A stretch of DNA of 64,000 nucleotides from Luzula sylvatica (lineage: Eukaryota > Streptophyta > Magnoliopsida > Poales > Juncaceae), in the NCBI GenBank assembly GCA_946800325.1, contig OX326961.1:53425793-53489792 (forward strand). Reading direction: 5' to 3'. Below, one piece after another: positions 13,390 through 24,667 of the stretch; position 1 is the stretch's first letter, and each line of letters begins with the position of its first letter. The notes beneath the pieces were generated by a model. That model saw only the letters and a program-made list of their open reading frames with translations, was not told where the DNA came from and did not search any database. The translations under genes and the position numbers were made by a program.

Positions 13390-13733
13390 CTTCGTCTAGG
13401 CAGTTGCACCTGTGACCGACGTCTTCCGACTCAAGGTGGATACACGTAGAGGAGCGACAGGTGTGGCTCTTCGGTTGTGATCAACCCGGAGGATTGAAAA
13501 CAGTCAACGAGCGGTGAAGGACGCGTGGTTTGGGACGCGCGGATTGTCACCAACGTGACAGGAGAAAGAAAAATAGCAATCAACCCTTCGAGTGCAATCA
13601 ATTTTGCACCGGTATGAATCTATCCTTCTTATTGTATCGTACCCTCGAGATCATGGCGTGATCTTGGATTTTGGGAACCGGACCGGGCCTTCATATCTGC
13701 TGCGCGGGCCGAGGGTCGGACCATAACCCAACA
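13390..13733 (+). repeat. Tandem partial copy of the copia LTR end
   Basis: Directly after the second LTR, the sequence restarts at CTTCGTCTAGGCAG and follows the last 390 bases of the LTR (compare 12990-13389) with clearly lower similarity. It ends at the same CCCAACA terminus. It is either the remnant of a third, older LTR or a duplicated LTR end. Confidence 0.7.
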
Positions 13734-14246
13734 TGTCCTATTTGTGAAATTAATCATCGAGGTGTGTTCCACACCTTACAATATACCCCCTCTGTAAAGA
13801 ATTCGCTCTCAGAATCCTTTACGCAACACCAATCAACACACAAGAACAATCAATTTCAAGTTCAATCAACGAATTCGAATTCGACTCGTTCGATTAACTT
13901 CTCTAGATCGGGTTTCAACGACCCTCTCCAGTTCTTACACAGTCACGATATTACAAAACAGATAATATGAATGAATCAAACAAAAATGCTGAAAAACAAA
14001 TAAAAGGAATGTTCCTCTTCTCCGTACGATCGTTGCTTCCTTCACATCCTCCCAACGATCTTTCGTACAGCTCCTATTTTCTTCCTCCCTACTCTCGGTG
14101 TTAACTGAACCACATACTCCCTCCTCACGTGACAAGCACGCTTGGTCCATCATACACCGCGTGCCAACTATCCTTATTTAAACAAACAGAAATAATAAGG
14201 CTACCCCATTTATACACACAAGATCATCATGATGAGAATCATGACA
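13734..14246 (-). repeat. Probable 3' LTR of truncated gypsy element
   Basis: On the minus strand a purine tract (complement of CCCCCC at 14248-14254) is followed at 14246 by TGTCATGATTC. The interval down to 13734 would begin TG and end CA, and its 513 bases are close to the 485-base LTR of the related element at 50762. A TATA-like TATAAATGGGG lies near 14203-14215 on the same strand. The left boundary is inferred only from the TG/CA rule and the adjoining copia LTR end. Confidence 0.6.
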
Positions 14247-16104
14247 ATCCCCCCTACTTAAAAACCTTGTCTCAAGGTTTAAAAGTAGGAAACTTCTTCG
14301 CCAATTCGTCGAAGTCCTCCCACGTGGCGTCCTCGTCCGGTAAGTTCGACCAACGCACCAACAATTGCACCTCTGCTTTATTACCACTCTTCACCAAACG
14401 CATATTCAAAACCACCACCGGCTCTACCTTCAATATTCCGTCGGTTCCAACGAGGGGTAAATTGGGAATAACCGCCCTTTTTTTATCCGATCTTCTTTTT
14501 GAGTTGCGATACATGGAAAATCGGATGTATGAGTGAACCATTTGGGAGGTTCAATTCATAAGCTACCGCTCCAATTTTCGTCACCACCTCATACGGCCCA
14601 TAATAACGCGAGTGCAACTTCGTTCCTTTGTTCAACGAGAGTGATGTTTGGCGATATGGTTGAAGTTTAAGATGGACCCAATCACCCTCGTCAAACTTCC
14701 TTTCGCTTCGTTTTTGATCCGTGTAAATCTTCATCCTTTTTTGTGCCTTGGTCAAATTCTCTTTGATTAATTGCATCGCCGAGTGTCTCTCTTTCATCCA
14801 CTCATCTATAGCCGTCACCTTCGATGATGGACTTGCACCGAGCTCCACCCTCGGGGGAAGATATCCATACAATGCTTCAAACGGGCTACACTTGAGCGAA
14901 GTGTGGAAATTTGTATTATACCACCACTCCGCTTGCGACAACCATGCATTCCACTTTTTCGGTGAATTCGCTACCATACATCTTAAATAATTCTCGAGAC
15001 ATTGATTCACTCTTTTGGTTTGTCCATCGATTTGAGGGTGGTATGACGTGCTCAATCGGAGCTTCGTTCCGTGCAAGGAAAAAAGCTAACGCCAAAAGAT
15101 ACTCGTAAAAATCTTATCTCGATCGCTCACGATGGCTTGTGGAACTCCGTGGAGTTTGCACACATTATCAAAAAATACGCTTGCGATTTGTTGAGCCGAG
15201 AATGGATGAGACAATGGTATAAAGTGTGAGTATTTGGTTAACCGATCCACCACGACCAATATCGTATCCTTTCCATTCGATTTCGGCAATTTCTCGATAA
15301 AGTCCATACTCACGCAACTCCACGCCTCTTGCGGAATATTCAAGGGTTGTAGCAACCCGGGGCTCGCTACATGCTCGCCCTTATTTCTTTGGCAACAATC
15401 GCATTCACGCACAAACTCGTTTATTTCTCTTTTCATCCCCTCCCAAAAGAAATTGCATTTGATCCTTTGATACGTCCCCAACATGCCCGAATGCCCTCCT
15501 TCGGCGGATTCATGCAACGCTTCAATAATTTTCTTCTTGAGTTCGTAATTTTTTCCCATGCACAATCTCCCTTGGAAACAAAGTACCCCCCTTTTAACTC
15601 GAAACCCGCGAATTTTTCCGGTTTGATAATAATCCCTTCTAATATCCTTGCGATATTTTTGTCACCCTCATAACTATCCTCCACCTCTTTAAGCCAAGCG
15701 GGTACCACCACGCTAATTTCTCCGAATTCTCTCTCCTCATGATCGCTCGCTTCCTTAATCCTCGACAACCCATCGGCTACTTTATTTTCTAAACCCGGTT
15801 TGTAGTGGATCGTATAATCAAACCCGAGTAATTTTGTTAACCCCTTATGTTGATGTTGCGTATTGACCCGCCCTTCGAGAAGAAACTTCAAGCTCTCATG
15901 ATCGGTTTTGATGACGAACTTGTTGCCGATGAGATAGTGCCTCCATTTTTCGACGGCTAAAATAACCGCAACGAGCTCTTTCTCGTACGTGGAACGACCG
16001 AGATTTTTGGTACTTAGGGCCTTGCTAATATACGCCAATGGTTTACCCTCTTGCATTAGTACCGCGCCTATACCGTATCCACAAGCATCCGCCTCTACAT
16101 AATA
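14247..16104 (-). pseudogene. Ty3/gypsy chromovirus pol 3' part, frameshifted
   Basis: Read on the minus strand: RNase H beginning inside the ADACG motif (near 16085) and running through TDHESLKFLL; integrase zinc finger with intact LHES, GGHS and CDCCQRNK; integrase core with MDFIEKLP and SDRDKIF; integrase C-terminal part with STSYHPQIDGQT; then a chromodomain (LLVRWSNLPDEDATWEDF) ending at 14272. At least three frameshifts separate the frames, near 15500, 15085 and 14490, the last in an oligo-A run. Gag, protease and RT are absent because homology stops near 16100. The domain order and C-terminal chromodomain mark it as a chromovirus, probably Reina-like and related to the element at 50762-56498. 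Confidence 0.88.
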
Positions 16105-16444
16105 CTATTTTAGGTACCACTTTTGTATTCATTTTTTTATTTAAGTTCATAATATTATTTTATATAATAATTTGATTATGATCATATTTTTGTATATTTT
16201 CGGCATATAGATATATTTAGACAAATTGTTGAAGGAACAAATTGATTTGCCGGATCTTTTACGAATGCTCATCTGCCAGCCCTAATTTCTATCAGGTAAA
16301 TTTTATTTTATTAAAAAAAAATTCCATTTTTTATTTTTGATAATATCAATATTTTTTGAAATTTATTTTTACAGGGGAGGAAGAAAGCATAGTGGGAAGT
16401 TTATCCGTGCATTTCATGGTATTTCTTAAGCCATAGTGTGAATT

Positions 16445-17165
16445 GTAAAAAAATTCCAAGGAATTAATTTATATATCGTCTGATTGATTGTTGTTAAAAT
16501 TTCTCAAAATTTGATTTAATGATTTTTATTTCGTGTGCCAGAGGGACGAAAATGCATAAAATGCATTCAACACCCAATTTCATAATCCAACAGGGACAAA
16601 ATTGGAAAAAATTAGGGTTTTGAATAAATTACTCAGTTCACTCGAGAAAGGATGGAACGGAAAGCCAGAGATCTCTCACGTGCCAACGGTAATTTCCATG
16701 AACCCTAAACCTAATTCGGTATACATGATATTAAGAGATTTTGCAGGGTATACATGATATTAATTCGGTTTTTTCAAAATTTATGCAATTTAAAACGTAA
16801 TACTTTATTTTTCAAAAATTTCAAGGTATTAATATATCGTCTTATTGATTGTTGTTCAAATTTCTCAAAATTTGATTTAATGATTTTTATTTCGTGTCCA
16901 GAGGGACGAAAATGCATTCGACACCCAATTTCAGTATCCAGCTGGGACAAAATTGGAAAAAGTTAGGGTTTTGAAGAAATTACTCAGACCACTCGAGAAA
17001 GGATGACACGGAAAGCCAGAGATCTCTCACGCGCCAACGGTAATTTCCATGAACCCTAACCCTAATTCGGTATACTTGATATTAATAGATTTTGCAGGGT
17101 ATACATGATATTAATTGGGTTTTTTCAAAATTTATGCAATTTAAAATGTAATAATTTATTTTTCA
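16445..17165 (+). repeat. Tandem duplication, unit about 355 bp
   Basis: The segments 16445-16805 and 16806-17165 align throughout, with a 10-base indel near 16550. Anchors include GAGGGACGAAAATGCAT, CACTCGAGAAAGGATG and CCAGAGATCTCTCACG. The period is 361 on the left anchor and 351 on the right. Confidence 0.85.
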
Positions 17166-19221
17166 GCATTTTAAGGATTTTTTGGTAATTTTCGGCCTTT
17201 TTAAGAATTTTTTATTTTTACCCCAAATCTCGGCTTTTTTTTAATGAAATTTTAAGGTTTTTTAATTTGTATGGTCGTTAATAATATTTCTAATTTGGCA
17301 GAGATATACATGATATTAAGAGTTAATTCGGGGGTATACATGATATTAAGTGTTTTTTTTTAATTTCCGGAATTTCAAGGATATACTTTTATTTTGAGTA
17401 TTCAAGAGGTGTTTTTAGTCATTTTCAGCTTTTCCAAGAAATTTTAAGGTTTCTTTTTTCAAAATCCGTACTCTTTAAGTGTTTGTAGGGGCATCCATGA
17501 TATTTCCAATTTGGCAGGGTATATACATGATATTAAGTATTAAGAGGTTTTGATATTAAATTGTTGATTTTTCACATATTTGCAATTGTAAGGGTATTTT
17601 TTTACTTTTTAGCATTTCGAAGTTGTTTTTGGAATATTCAGCATTTTCCAGAAGTTTTAAATTCCCTTTAGCTTAAATTTTCTTAAAAACTTATTTTTAT
17701 TTTAAAACCTCCTTCGTCTCAATACGTTAATTTTTTTTACTTCATAAAAGAAAAAAAAATCTTTTGACTTTAAAACTGTTTTTTCAACTATAAATCTTTT
17801 TAGTTTTTTACTTTTGTGTTTTTGAGACAATTTTTTAATTTTGTTTCTCTTTTTTTTGAAGTATTTTTGTTTTTAGAATTGTATTATTACATTTTTTATT
17901 GCGAATTTTTTACAATGGATTATTTAAAAAAAACAAATTTGCATTTTTTGGTTAAAAACATATAGGGGCCGTTTGATGCAAGAGATTTGGAAGGATTTTG
18001 AGGGATTCTTGCATTGTCTAGAGAAAATGAAATATTTGAAGGATATTTATGTCTCGCATGTGTTGTTTGATTAGCTAGAATTCTAAATAATGGAAATGAA
18101 AATTTATTGTTTGATGCGAAGGAAAACTAAAAAGTAGTTGAAAGTGAATTTGGTTGGTTTGAAAAATTATACACATAATTATAGTTATTATTACTTCAAA
18201 ATAGTAATTGTAATTGTTATTACTATTATCTATTTACCACTAACTTCAAAATAGTATATATCGAAATGAGAATTTCAACAAAATGTTGGGGCATAGATGA
18301 CAATTTTAGACGTTTTTGTGGAATTTTTGGTAGAATTTCAGAAATGTAATTTTTATAAGATTTTTTTTTAAAATTAGATCATTACAGTTATTTTAATTTT
18401 TATAATGTAGAGGCTTCTAGATTAGGGCCATAAATTAAAATTCCAGATTCTATAGAGTTACACGTAATAATATATGCTATTGTAGGGGCTTATATGATAT
18501 TTTTCCGATTTCATAAGGGTTCCTATTGACAACTTTTTATATGGGTATAAAAAATTATTTCAAATTTTATATTGTCAAGCATGACTACTCCGGATATTTG
18601 AAGTTTTTTTGAAGCATTTTCCAATAATCTAAGGGCATATATTAACACTAAGTACGTATATTTTACATAATTTAACTGGCAAATTTGGTATTTTCAAGGG
18701 GTGTATATGATAATTTATGATTTTATAGGGTTTATATACGAATATGTAAAACAATTGAAGATTTTGCAGGGATTTATATGACATAAATATATTTACGATT
18801 ATTTCAGATTTTGTAGTGATTAATCGAGTCCGGAACTCAGATATGGACTGCTGTATGAACCAAAATTCTTTACGGTAGGGGTCTCCCGATAGAAGTGCTC
18901 TGAGTTTGATCAATATTGATGATAAATCGGTAATGAAATGAAGATGAATATTGTGTTTTATGTGATGTATGCTTTGTGTTTTTTGTAATTGTGATCTTTG
19001 TATCGATTTCTCTGTTATTTCGAAATGTTTCTCATTTATACAAATAATGGATAAATTTTTGTAATTGAGATATTTATATATGTCCGTTCTTGAGAATGAG
19101 ATTACTTAGTAATACTTTTTTTCCTCAATTTTGTTTGCACACTTTCGATTTGTTGAGTTTGATGGTGGTGTGTCACCATAATAGTGTATTTTACTGCATA
19201 TGTATGAATGCATGTATATGT

Positions 19222-19780
19222 ATATATGTAAGCATGAATACATACATACAATATTATAAATTTTTTTAATACAATACACATAAAAATAAGAGAAGAAGAA
19301 ATATATAATTTCAAAAAAATTTGGGTTTTCGATTTTTTAATGAAAGATATTTTTAAAATTTTAATGGGTAAATAAAACATTTCATATTTTTACAAGGGTA
19401 TATATGATATTTTAAAATATGAAAGGATACATATGATATTTATAATTTTTACAAGGTAAACATGATGTTTTGGACTTTTGAATAGTAAAATTATATAATT
19501 ATATATGTAAGCATGAATACATACATACAATATTACAAATTTTTTTAATACAATACACATAAAAATAAGAGAAGAAGAAATATATAATTTCAAAAAAATT
19601 TGGGTTTTCGATTTTTGAATGAAAGATTTTTAAAAAATTTTAAAGGGTAAATAAAACATTTCATATTTTTACAAGGGTATATATGATATTTTAAAATATG
19701 AAAGGATACATATGATATTTATAATTTTTACAAGGTAAACATGATGTTTTGGACTTTTGAATAGTAAAATTATATTCGAT
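19222..19780 (+). repeat. Tandem duplication, unit 279 bp
   Basis: ATATATGTAAGCATGAATAC at 19222 recurs at 19501, and the following 275 bases are nearly identical, ending GAATAGTAAAATTATA in both. The near-identity indicates a recent slip or unequal exchange. Confidence 0.9.
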
Positions 19781-19924
19781 ACTTCGAGAAGGGTAAATAT
19801 GATATTTCAGATTTTTGAAAGGGTAAATAAAATATTAGATTTTGAGAAAGGCGGATTTGATATTTTGGATTTTAAGTATCATATAAAGAAAAGTATATGA
19901 AAAGTTCTTAACCTGGTCGGATTT

Positions 19925-19968
19925 TAAGTCCAAATAAGGACGCGCGGAATTTTCCGCACGAGTCTTGC
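19925..19968 (+). mobile_element. Helitron-like 3' terminus
   Basis: A GC-rich palindromic hairpin (GCGCGGAATTTTCCGC) is followed after about ten bases by CTAG and then T. Plant Helitron 3' ends have a short hairpin close to a terminal CTRR, with insertion between A and T. The homology between the two duplicated blocks starts only a few bases further right, which fits an element boundary here. No 5' TC end could be fixed, so the size of the element is unknown. Confidence 0.4.
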
Positions 19969-20545
19969 TAGTTAGATACTAATACAAAACATAAGTAGAC
20001 CAAATACATTTACATCAAAAATAATTTATTTACATTCAAAAAAATTTGGGAATAATTAAAGGGATGTTGCATACAATCGAACACCCAAATTAAATATTTT
20101 TTTTAAATTTATAAGAAACTTTCTGGCTTCGTTTTGTAAGAATTTTTTTATTATAATAGAAGCAACAAGATAAATTGTCTAAATTCTAAATAGAAATCGT
20201 TATGTATTATTGTTTAGTTCTAGTATTGCACTGGAATGAATTTTATTCATTCCGTGAGTTATGTGTACAACAAATTATCAAATTTTAATATTGTTAATTT
20301 TTTTAGAGCACCAATGTTGATTTATTCCATGAAAATGAAGTTTCTATTAAATATTTGGCAAATACAAATTATGATTTGCACTATATCCTTTAAAAATATG
20401 TATTTGCGAAAATGTTCACAAATAATTTAAAATTTTAATATAATCTCTCTAAATAATTATTTAATCCCAAACTTTTATTTATTTTTGAACAATGTCATAT
20501 TTCCATGACAATAGAGTCATTTCAAATTAGGAGTGAGCAAACCGT

Positions 20546-21591
20546 GTGTAATAAGTTCAGTTCAAGATACAACGAAATTGAAAGAACTATCCGAGCTTTC
20601 TTTTGGAAAGGCTCCTAGGGATACAACGGAACTGACGCACTAATAAGTTGGGACAGAGTGTGCCTCCCTAAGAATATGAGGGGTCTGGAACTCAAAAATC
20701 TAAAAACACAAGATGAATCTCTCATTCTTAAATGGCTATGGAAAATAAACACCGAACGTGACGCATTATGGACGCAGTGGATCAAAAAGCTATATGGAAT
20801 AAGTTCAGTTCAAGATTTGGAGATCATCAATCCAACAAAACTATCTTTTTTCTTAAAGGAATTGATTAAACTCATTCCTTTCTATAAAATTTCCACCTCA
20901 AATCGTGATGGATCGAATGTTAATATCAAATTGAACTGGAAGAGAGACCTCTCCTTCTCTACTTCAAGTTCATATATAGCCTTAATCGATCCGGGAGAGC
21001 GCGTTTCTTAGAACAATATGTTATGGAAATTCAAGGCACCGATAAAAACAAAAATATTCATGTGGCTAACCATAAATGGCCGAATCCTAACGGGAGACAT
21101 CCTAAACCGCAAGGGATGGATAGGACCATTCTGGTGCCCCCTGTGTAAAAACGAATTGGAATGTGCTGTACACATATTCACGCAATGCGTATATGCAAAG
21201 AAAATATGGAAAATTATCTATGATCGTACTAACAACTTGATGACCCCAAACCAAAATCAAAACCTATTAAAATTTTGGAGCAATAATAGGAACAATCTCG
21301 ACAAGAACCAAAGAAAAACGTGGGACACTATTTTCATTACAACCACATGGACAATCTGGCTAGAGCGAAATGGACGAATTTCCCAAGGCAAATCAAAGAC
21401 GTCGACACAAAATGCAATGCAAGCAATGAAAACGGCGCTGCTATGGTCAAGGCATTGTTAGCATTGTAAAGATCTCAAATATTATTTTTTATTTGTAGTA
21501 GTCGAATGTATTTTTCTATTTTCTATTTTTGTAAGAACACTTGTGTACCATAGACGACAAGCGATCGCTTGTAGGATACCATTCAAAAAAG
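20546..21591 (+). mobile_element. 5'-truncated LINE fragment with zf-RVT domain
   Basis: Two frames (20658-21011 and 21018-21461) give the C-terminal end of a plant non-LTR reverse transcriptase. The segment FFWKG, WDRVCLPK, GGL-like (RGLELKNL) and NEALLAKWLW-like (ILKWLW) is followed by the reverse-transcriptase zinc-binding domain (LWKFKAPIKTKIFMWL, CPLCKNELECAVHIFTQC). A stop separates the two frames. Seven-base flanking repeats AAACCGT occur at 20539-20545 and 21592-21598. The paralogous site near 57212 lacks the whole segment, so the insertion is direct. The right end has only a short A-run. The left end repeats a piece (AATAAGTTCAGTTCAAG) also found at 20798, so it is rearranged. Confidence 0.85.
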
Positions 21592-22395
21592 AAACCGTTT
21601 GGTTTATTTGAAAACCGAACAGAACCGAACTGGTCAAATTATGTTTAATCAGTTCGGATTTTCGATTTATTTGGTTCGGTTCAATTCGGTTCGGTTCGAT
21701 TTTCATTCAGTGCTCAAATATTATTTTAATGTCAAATTTGCTATTTTTAGTGCTCAAATATCATTTACTATCAATATACTTTTTAATATTTTGTATCATT
21801 TTCAATTTCAATATATCAATTTTGGTATCAATATATCATTTGCAACAATAACATGTTATTTTTTTGGGTAAGGGTATAATTTGTGGTATAAATATACATT
21901 TTTGTATTATTATAATTTATTGGGGTTAATATATAATTTTTAGTTCCGACACGATATTTACAATCGTAATATATAACTTTCATTGAAATTATAGTGTTTA
22001 CGACATTAATATACATTTTTGTGTCAATACACTAATGAGTTCCATAAAATATTCTAAAAAGTATTGTAATATTACATGTTTATATAGGGTTTTCATTGTT
22101 ATATACTCGTATGCTGTTATACGAGTATTTTGAAAATGCAATGCATGTATGAAAAAACTAAAATTAACCCATATAAATATATATAAAATATACAAAAATA
22201 AAATAAATATATAAAACATATAAAATTGGCATAATGAGCCATTAACTTTTACGTGAAGATTTCAAATATTCTACGTTATCTTGTGTTAATGGACCCGATA
22301 ATGATACTAAAGCAAACGTGGACTAAAAGTATATACATACGTGTATATTGACGCAATAAAATGATATATGACCATTGAAAATAATAGTTTGACAC

Positions 22396-22575
22396 AATGT
22401 TTTAAATTGCGATATAGCGGTTCATAGCGATTGGACTGTAATTTACATATGATCACCGTTATTGCACGATATAGCGGCGATATTGTGACCCTATTTAGCA
22501 GATTGCGGTATTGCGTTTTAAAAATATTTATTGTGATTTGCGTTATAACGGCGCTATTGCGCCGCTATTTGAATC
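22396..22575. repeat. Small foldback repeat, also in copy II
   Basis: The ends (ACACAATGTTTTAAATTGCG on the left, CGCTATTTGAATCAATG on the right) are imperfect inverted repeats around a core rich in GCGATATAGCGG and GCGCCGCTATT. The same repeat sits at 57872-58073 in copy II, so it predates the block duplication. This is the pattern of a short non-autonomous TIR element. Confidence 0.55.
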
Positions 22576-22792
22576 AATGATTTGACATTAAAATAATTTA
22601 TTTGCAATGAAAAATAATATACCGACAAAAAAAAAAATCATATTATGACCCAAAATATTATATTGAAAATAATGTATTGAGACATTAAATAGTGCAATAA
22701 TTGAAAAAATGTGGGGTATAAAAACGAATTGAAAGCTCAAAAAATATTTGGATAAAAAAATAAAACCTATATTGAATGATATGTCTTAATCA

Positions 22793-23873
22793 CTGTTTTT
22801 AAAACCGGGCCGGGCCGGCCGGTTCACCCGAAAAAACGGACCCGGTGAAAAAACCGGTTTGGTCGATGTATTGGACCGGAAATGCATAGGAACCAGCTAA
22901 ACCGGCTTGAACAGGCCGGTTTTATATAAAAAACCGGACCGCGTGGACCAGAAAATGGGCCGGTTTATTTCTTTTTATTTTTGTAGCTGCATGCATCACG
23001 ATTTCTCTCTTTGTTGGTTATGCCCCCTACAAAATCTCTACGATGCCCCCTACAAAATATCAAAATATCACTAAATATCTTGTATACCCCTACAAAATAT
23101 TATTTGTATCCCTATCAATATCTTTTATACCCCCGCAAAATATCATTTATAGCCCTGTACTTTATAAATATCATTTATGTCCTTATAATTATTTTTTATG
23201 CCTTCATTATTTGTTAGATCCTTGTAATTATTTTTGAGGCCCCTGTAAATATTTTTATACCCCTATACTTATCTTTTTTGACCTTTTAATTTTTTTATAC
23301 CCCTGTAATTATATTTTAGGTCCTTGTAATTATCTTTTAGGCACTAATATCGTTTATATTCCCGTAATTATCTTTTAGGCCCTTGTAAATATCGTTTATA
23401 TTCCCGTAATTAAGTTAAATGAAATTTACAATTTTATGTTTGGTATTTGTATGTTAATTGAATATCAAACTTGGTATTTTTTTTATGGTTGAATAATTAG
23501 ATTGAAATATCTAAAAAATTTACACATTATATTTAAAATTTACTTTATTACATATGTGTATTCTCAAACCAGGGAGTGAACCGGTTGACCCACCGGTTCG
23601 ACCAGTGAACTAATGACCCGAGAGTCAGCCGGGTCGATGTCCGGTCCGGTTTTAAAAACATTGGATAAAAGGGTAAATATACTTCATGGTTATTACCCTG
23701 CAGTATTAAAAGATAAATGAGAATTATATTAATATGATTCGGTGGTGATTCCGAGTAATGTAAAGAAGTGATGGTTGCACGTAATGTGAGGTACATATCA
23801 ATTCTTGCTCCATTTTGTGTTATTTTAGATGTAACGTTGTAAATACTTAACCATTCCGGTTTTAAAAACAGTG
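22793..23873. mobile_element. TIR element with CCGGTTTTAAAAACAGTG ends
   Basis: The left end CACTGTTTTTAAAACCGG (from 22793) is matched perfectly by its inverse at 23856-23873. A third copy with two changes sits at 23639-23656. Nothing in it codes for a transposase. The core from 23020 to 23410 is a degenerate short-period array. The last 200 bases (23660-23855) are ordinary flanking DNA in inverted orientation relative to copy II, so the element is composite. Absent from the matching place in copy II. Confidence 0.65.
23020..23410. repeat. Degenerate short-period array
   Basis: Roughly a dozen units of 25-40 bases share the pattern TATACCCCTGTAATTATCTTT or AAATATCATTTATAGCCC. Read on the other strand, the motif becomes GGGCTATAAATGATATTT, matching the motif array at 16.7-19.9 kb. 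Confidence 0.65.
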
Positions 23874-24038
23874 ATTTTATCCTTTTCTTTGATATATCTT
23901 GACCAGCACAAAACAAATTTCACGAAATTTTAACTATTCGGTTTATCCGGTTTCCTTAATTAATCTAGACAGTAGGATTTGATCAAATGAACAGTGGAAA
24001 AAAATTTGGTGTATCGAAGGAAAACTCTTTTTAATAAA

Positions 24039-24298
24039 AGGTCATATATGATGCCCCTCAAATTTCCCCCAACATCCTCTATATCACCAATTAATAATTA
24101 ATGAACAAGTTAATTAACAAAAGACACTTTATTAATAATTAATTGAATCTATCTAAAGTACATATGAATTAATAATTCTTAATCAATATTAATTAATCGT
24201 TAATGGAATGTATTTTTGATAATTACTATGTTAATTAATTATTAATTGGTAATATAGAGGGTGTTGGGAGGAATTTGAGGGGCATGGTATAATTTTCC
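24039..24298. mobile_element. 260-bp foldback MITE, 9-bp TSD
   Basis: The two halves are long inverted repeats: GATGCCCCTCAAATTTCCCC on the left against its inverse before 24298, continuing through ACACCC-like and AATTAATAATTAA segments. It is flanked by TTTTAATAA at 24030-24038 and 24299-24307. There is no coding capacity. The 9-base duplication is typical of Mutator-type MITEs. It lies in the 3' flank of GRAS-A. Confidence 0.85.
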
Positions 24299-24667
24299 TT
24301 TTAATAATATAAACAACGAAAATGGAGGTACGTAAATGCCAATTGAGTTCTTATACTGGTGGAGCCTGCCATAGACTAGGTAGGGTTAGTTAAATCGCTT
24401 ACAAATCCTATGACAAACTATGTGCATATTTTTCTTGTTATCAATATATTAAAGACTTGCATTTTTTTTTTTAAAAAAAAAATCATAAATACAATGTCAC
24501 TATATAAATTCAAATTTATGGCAGGAAACTTATCAAACAAAACGAGAAAAAAAAAACAGAAATGATTGCAAAGCTTACAATGCTTACAAAGCTTCCAGCA
24601 CTTGCACAATACTAATGCAGATTAATAGTTCAATACTATTATCTTAGATATACTTATATGTAGAAAT

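Larger units (their letters stand above)
16105..19968. repeat. AT-rich region with duplications and degenerate array
   Basis: No gene is recognised over 3.9 kb. Two local tandem duplications occur (16445-17165 and 19222-19780). About twenty spaced copies of a motif close to GGGTATATATGATATT lie between 16.7 and 19.9 kb. A run beginning GGGGCCGTTTGATG at 17967 looks like one end of a MITE, but no matching end was found. Two nearly identical short open stretches starting ATG (16652 and 17003) are followed by consensus-like 5' splice sites and may derive from a captured first exon. Confidence 0.5.

Noticed and set aside
14272..16104. Endogenous pararetrovirus
   Set aside because: A chromodomain and integrase are present and no movement protein or coat region is seen, so these are gypsy LTR elements.
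16715..19870. CRISPR-like repeat array
   Set aside because: Units are degenerate, irregularly spaced, AT-rich, and in a plant nuclear context with spliced genes.
21600..21710. GGTTCGGTTCGG stretch as a satellite or telomere-like array
   Set aside because: Only a few units, present once in each duplicated block, and part of a larger AT-rich repeat end.
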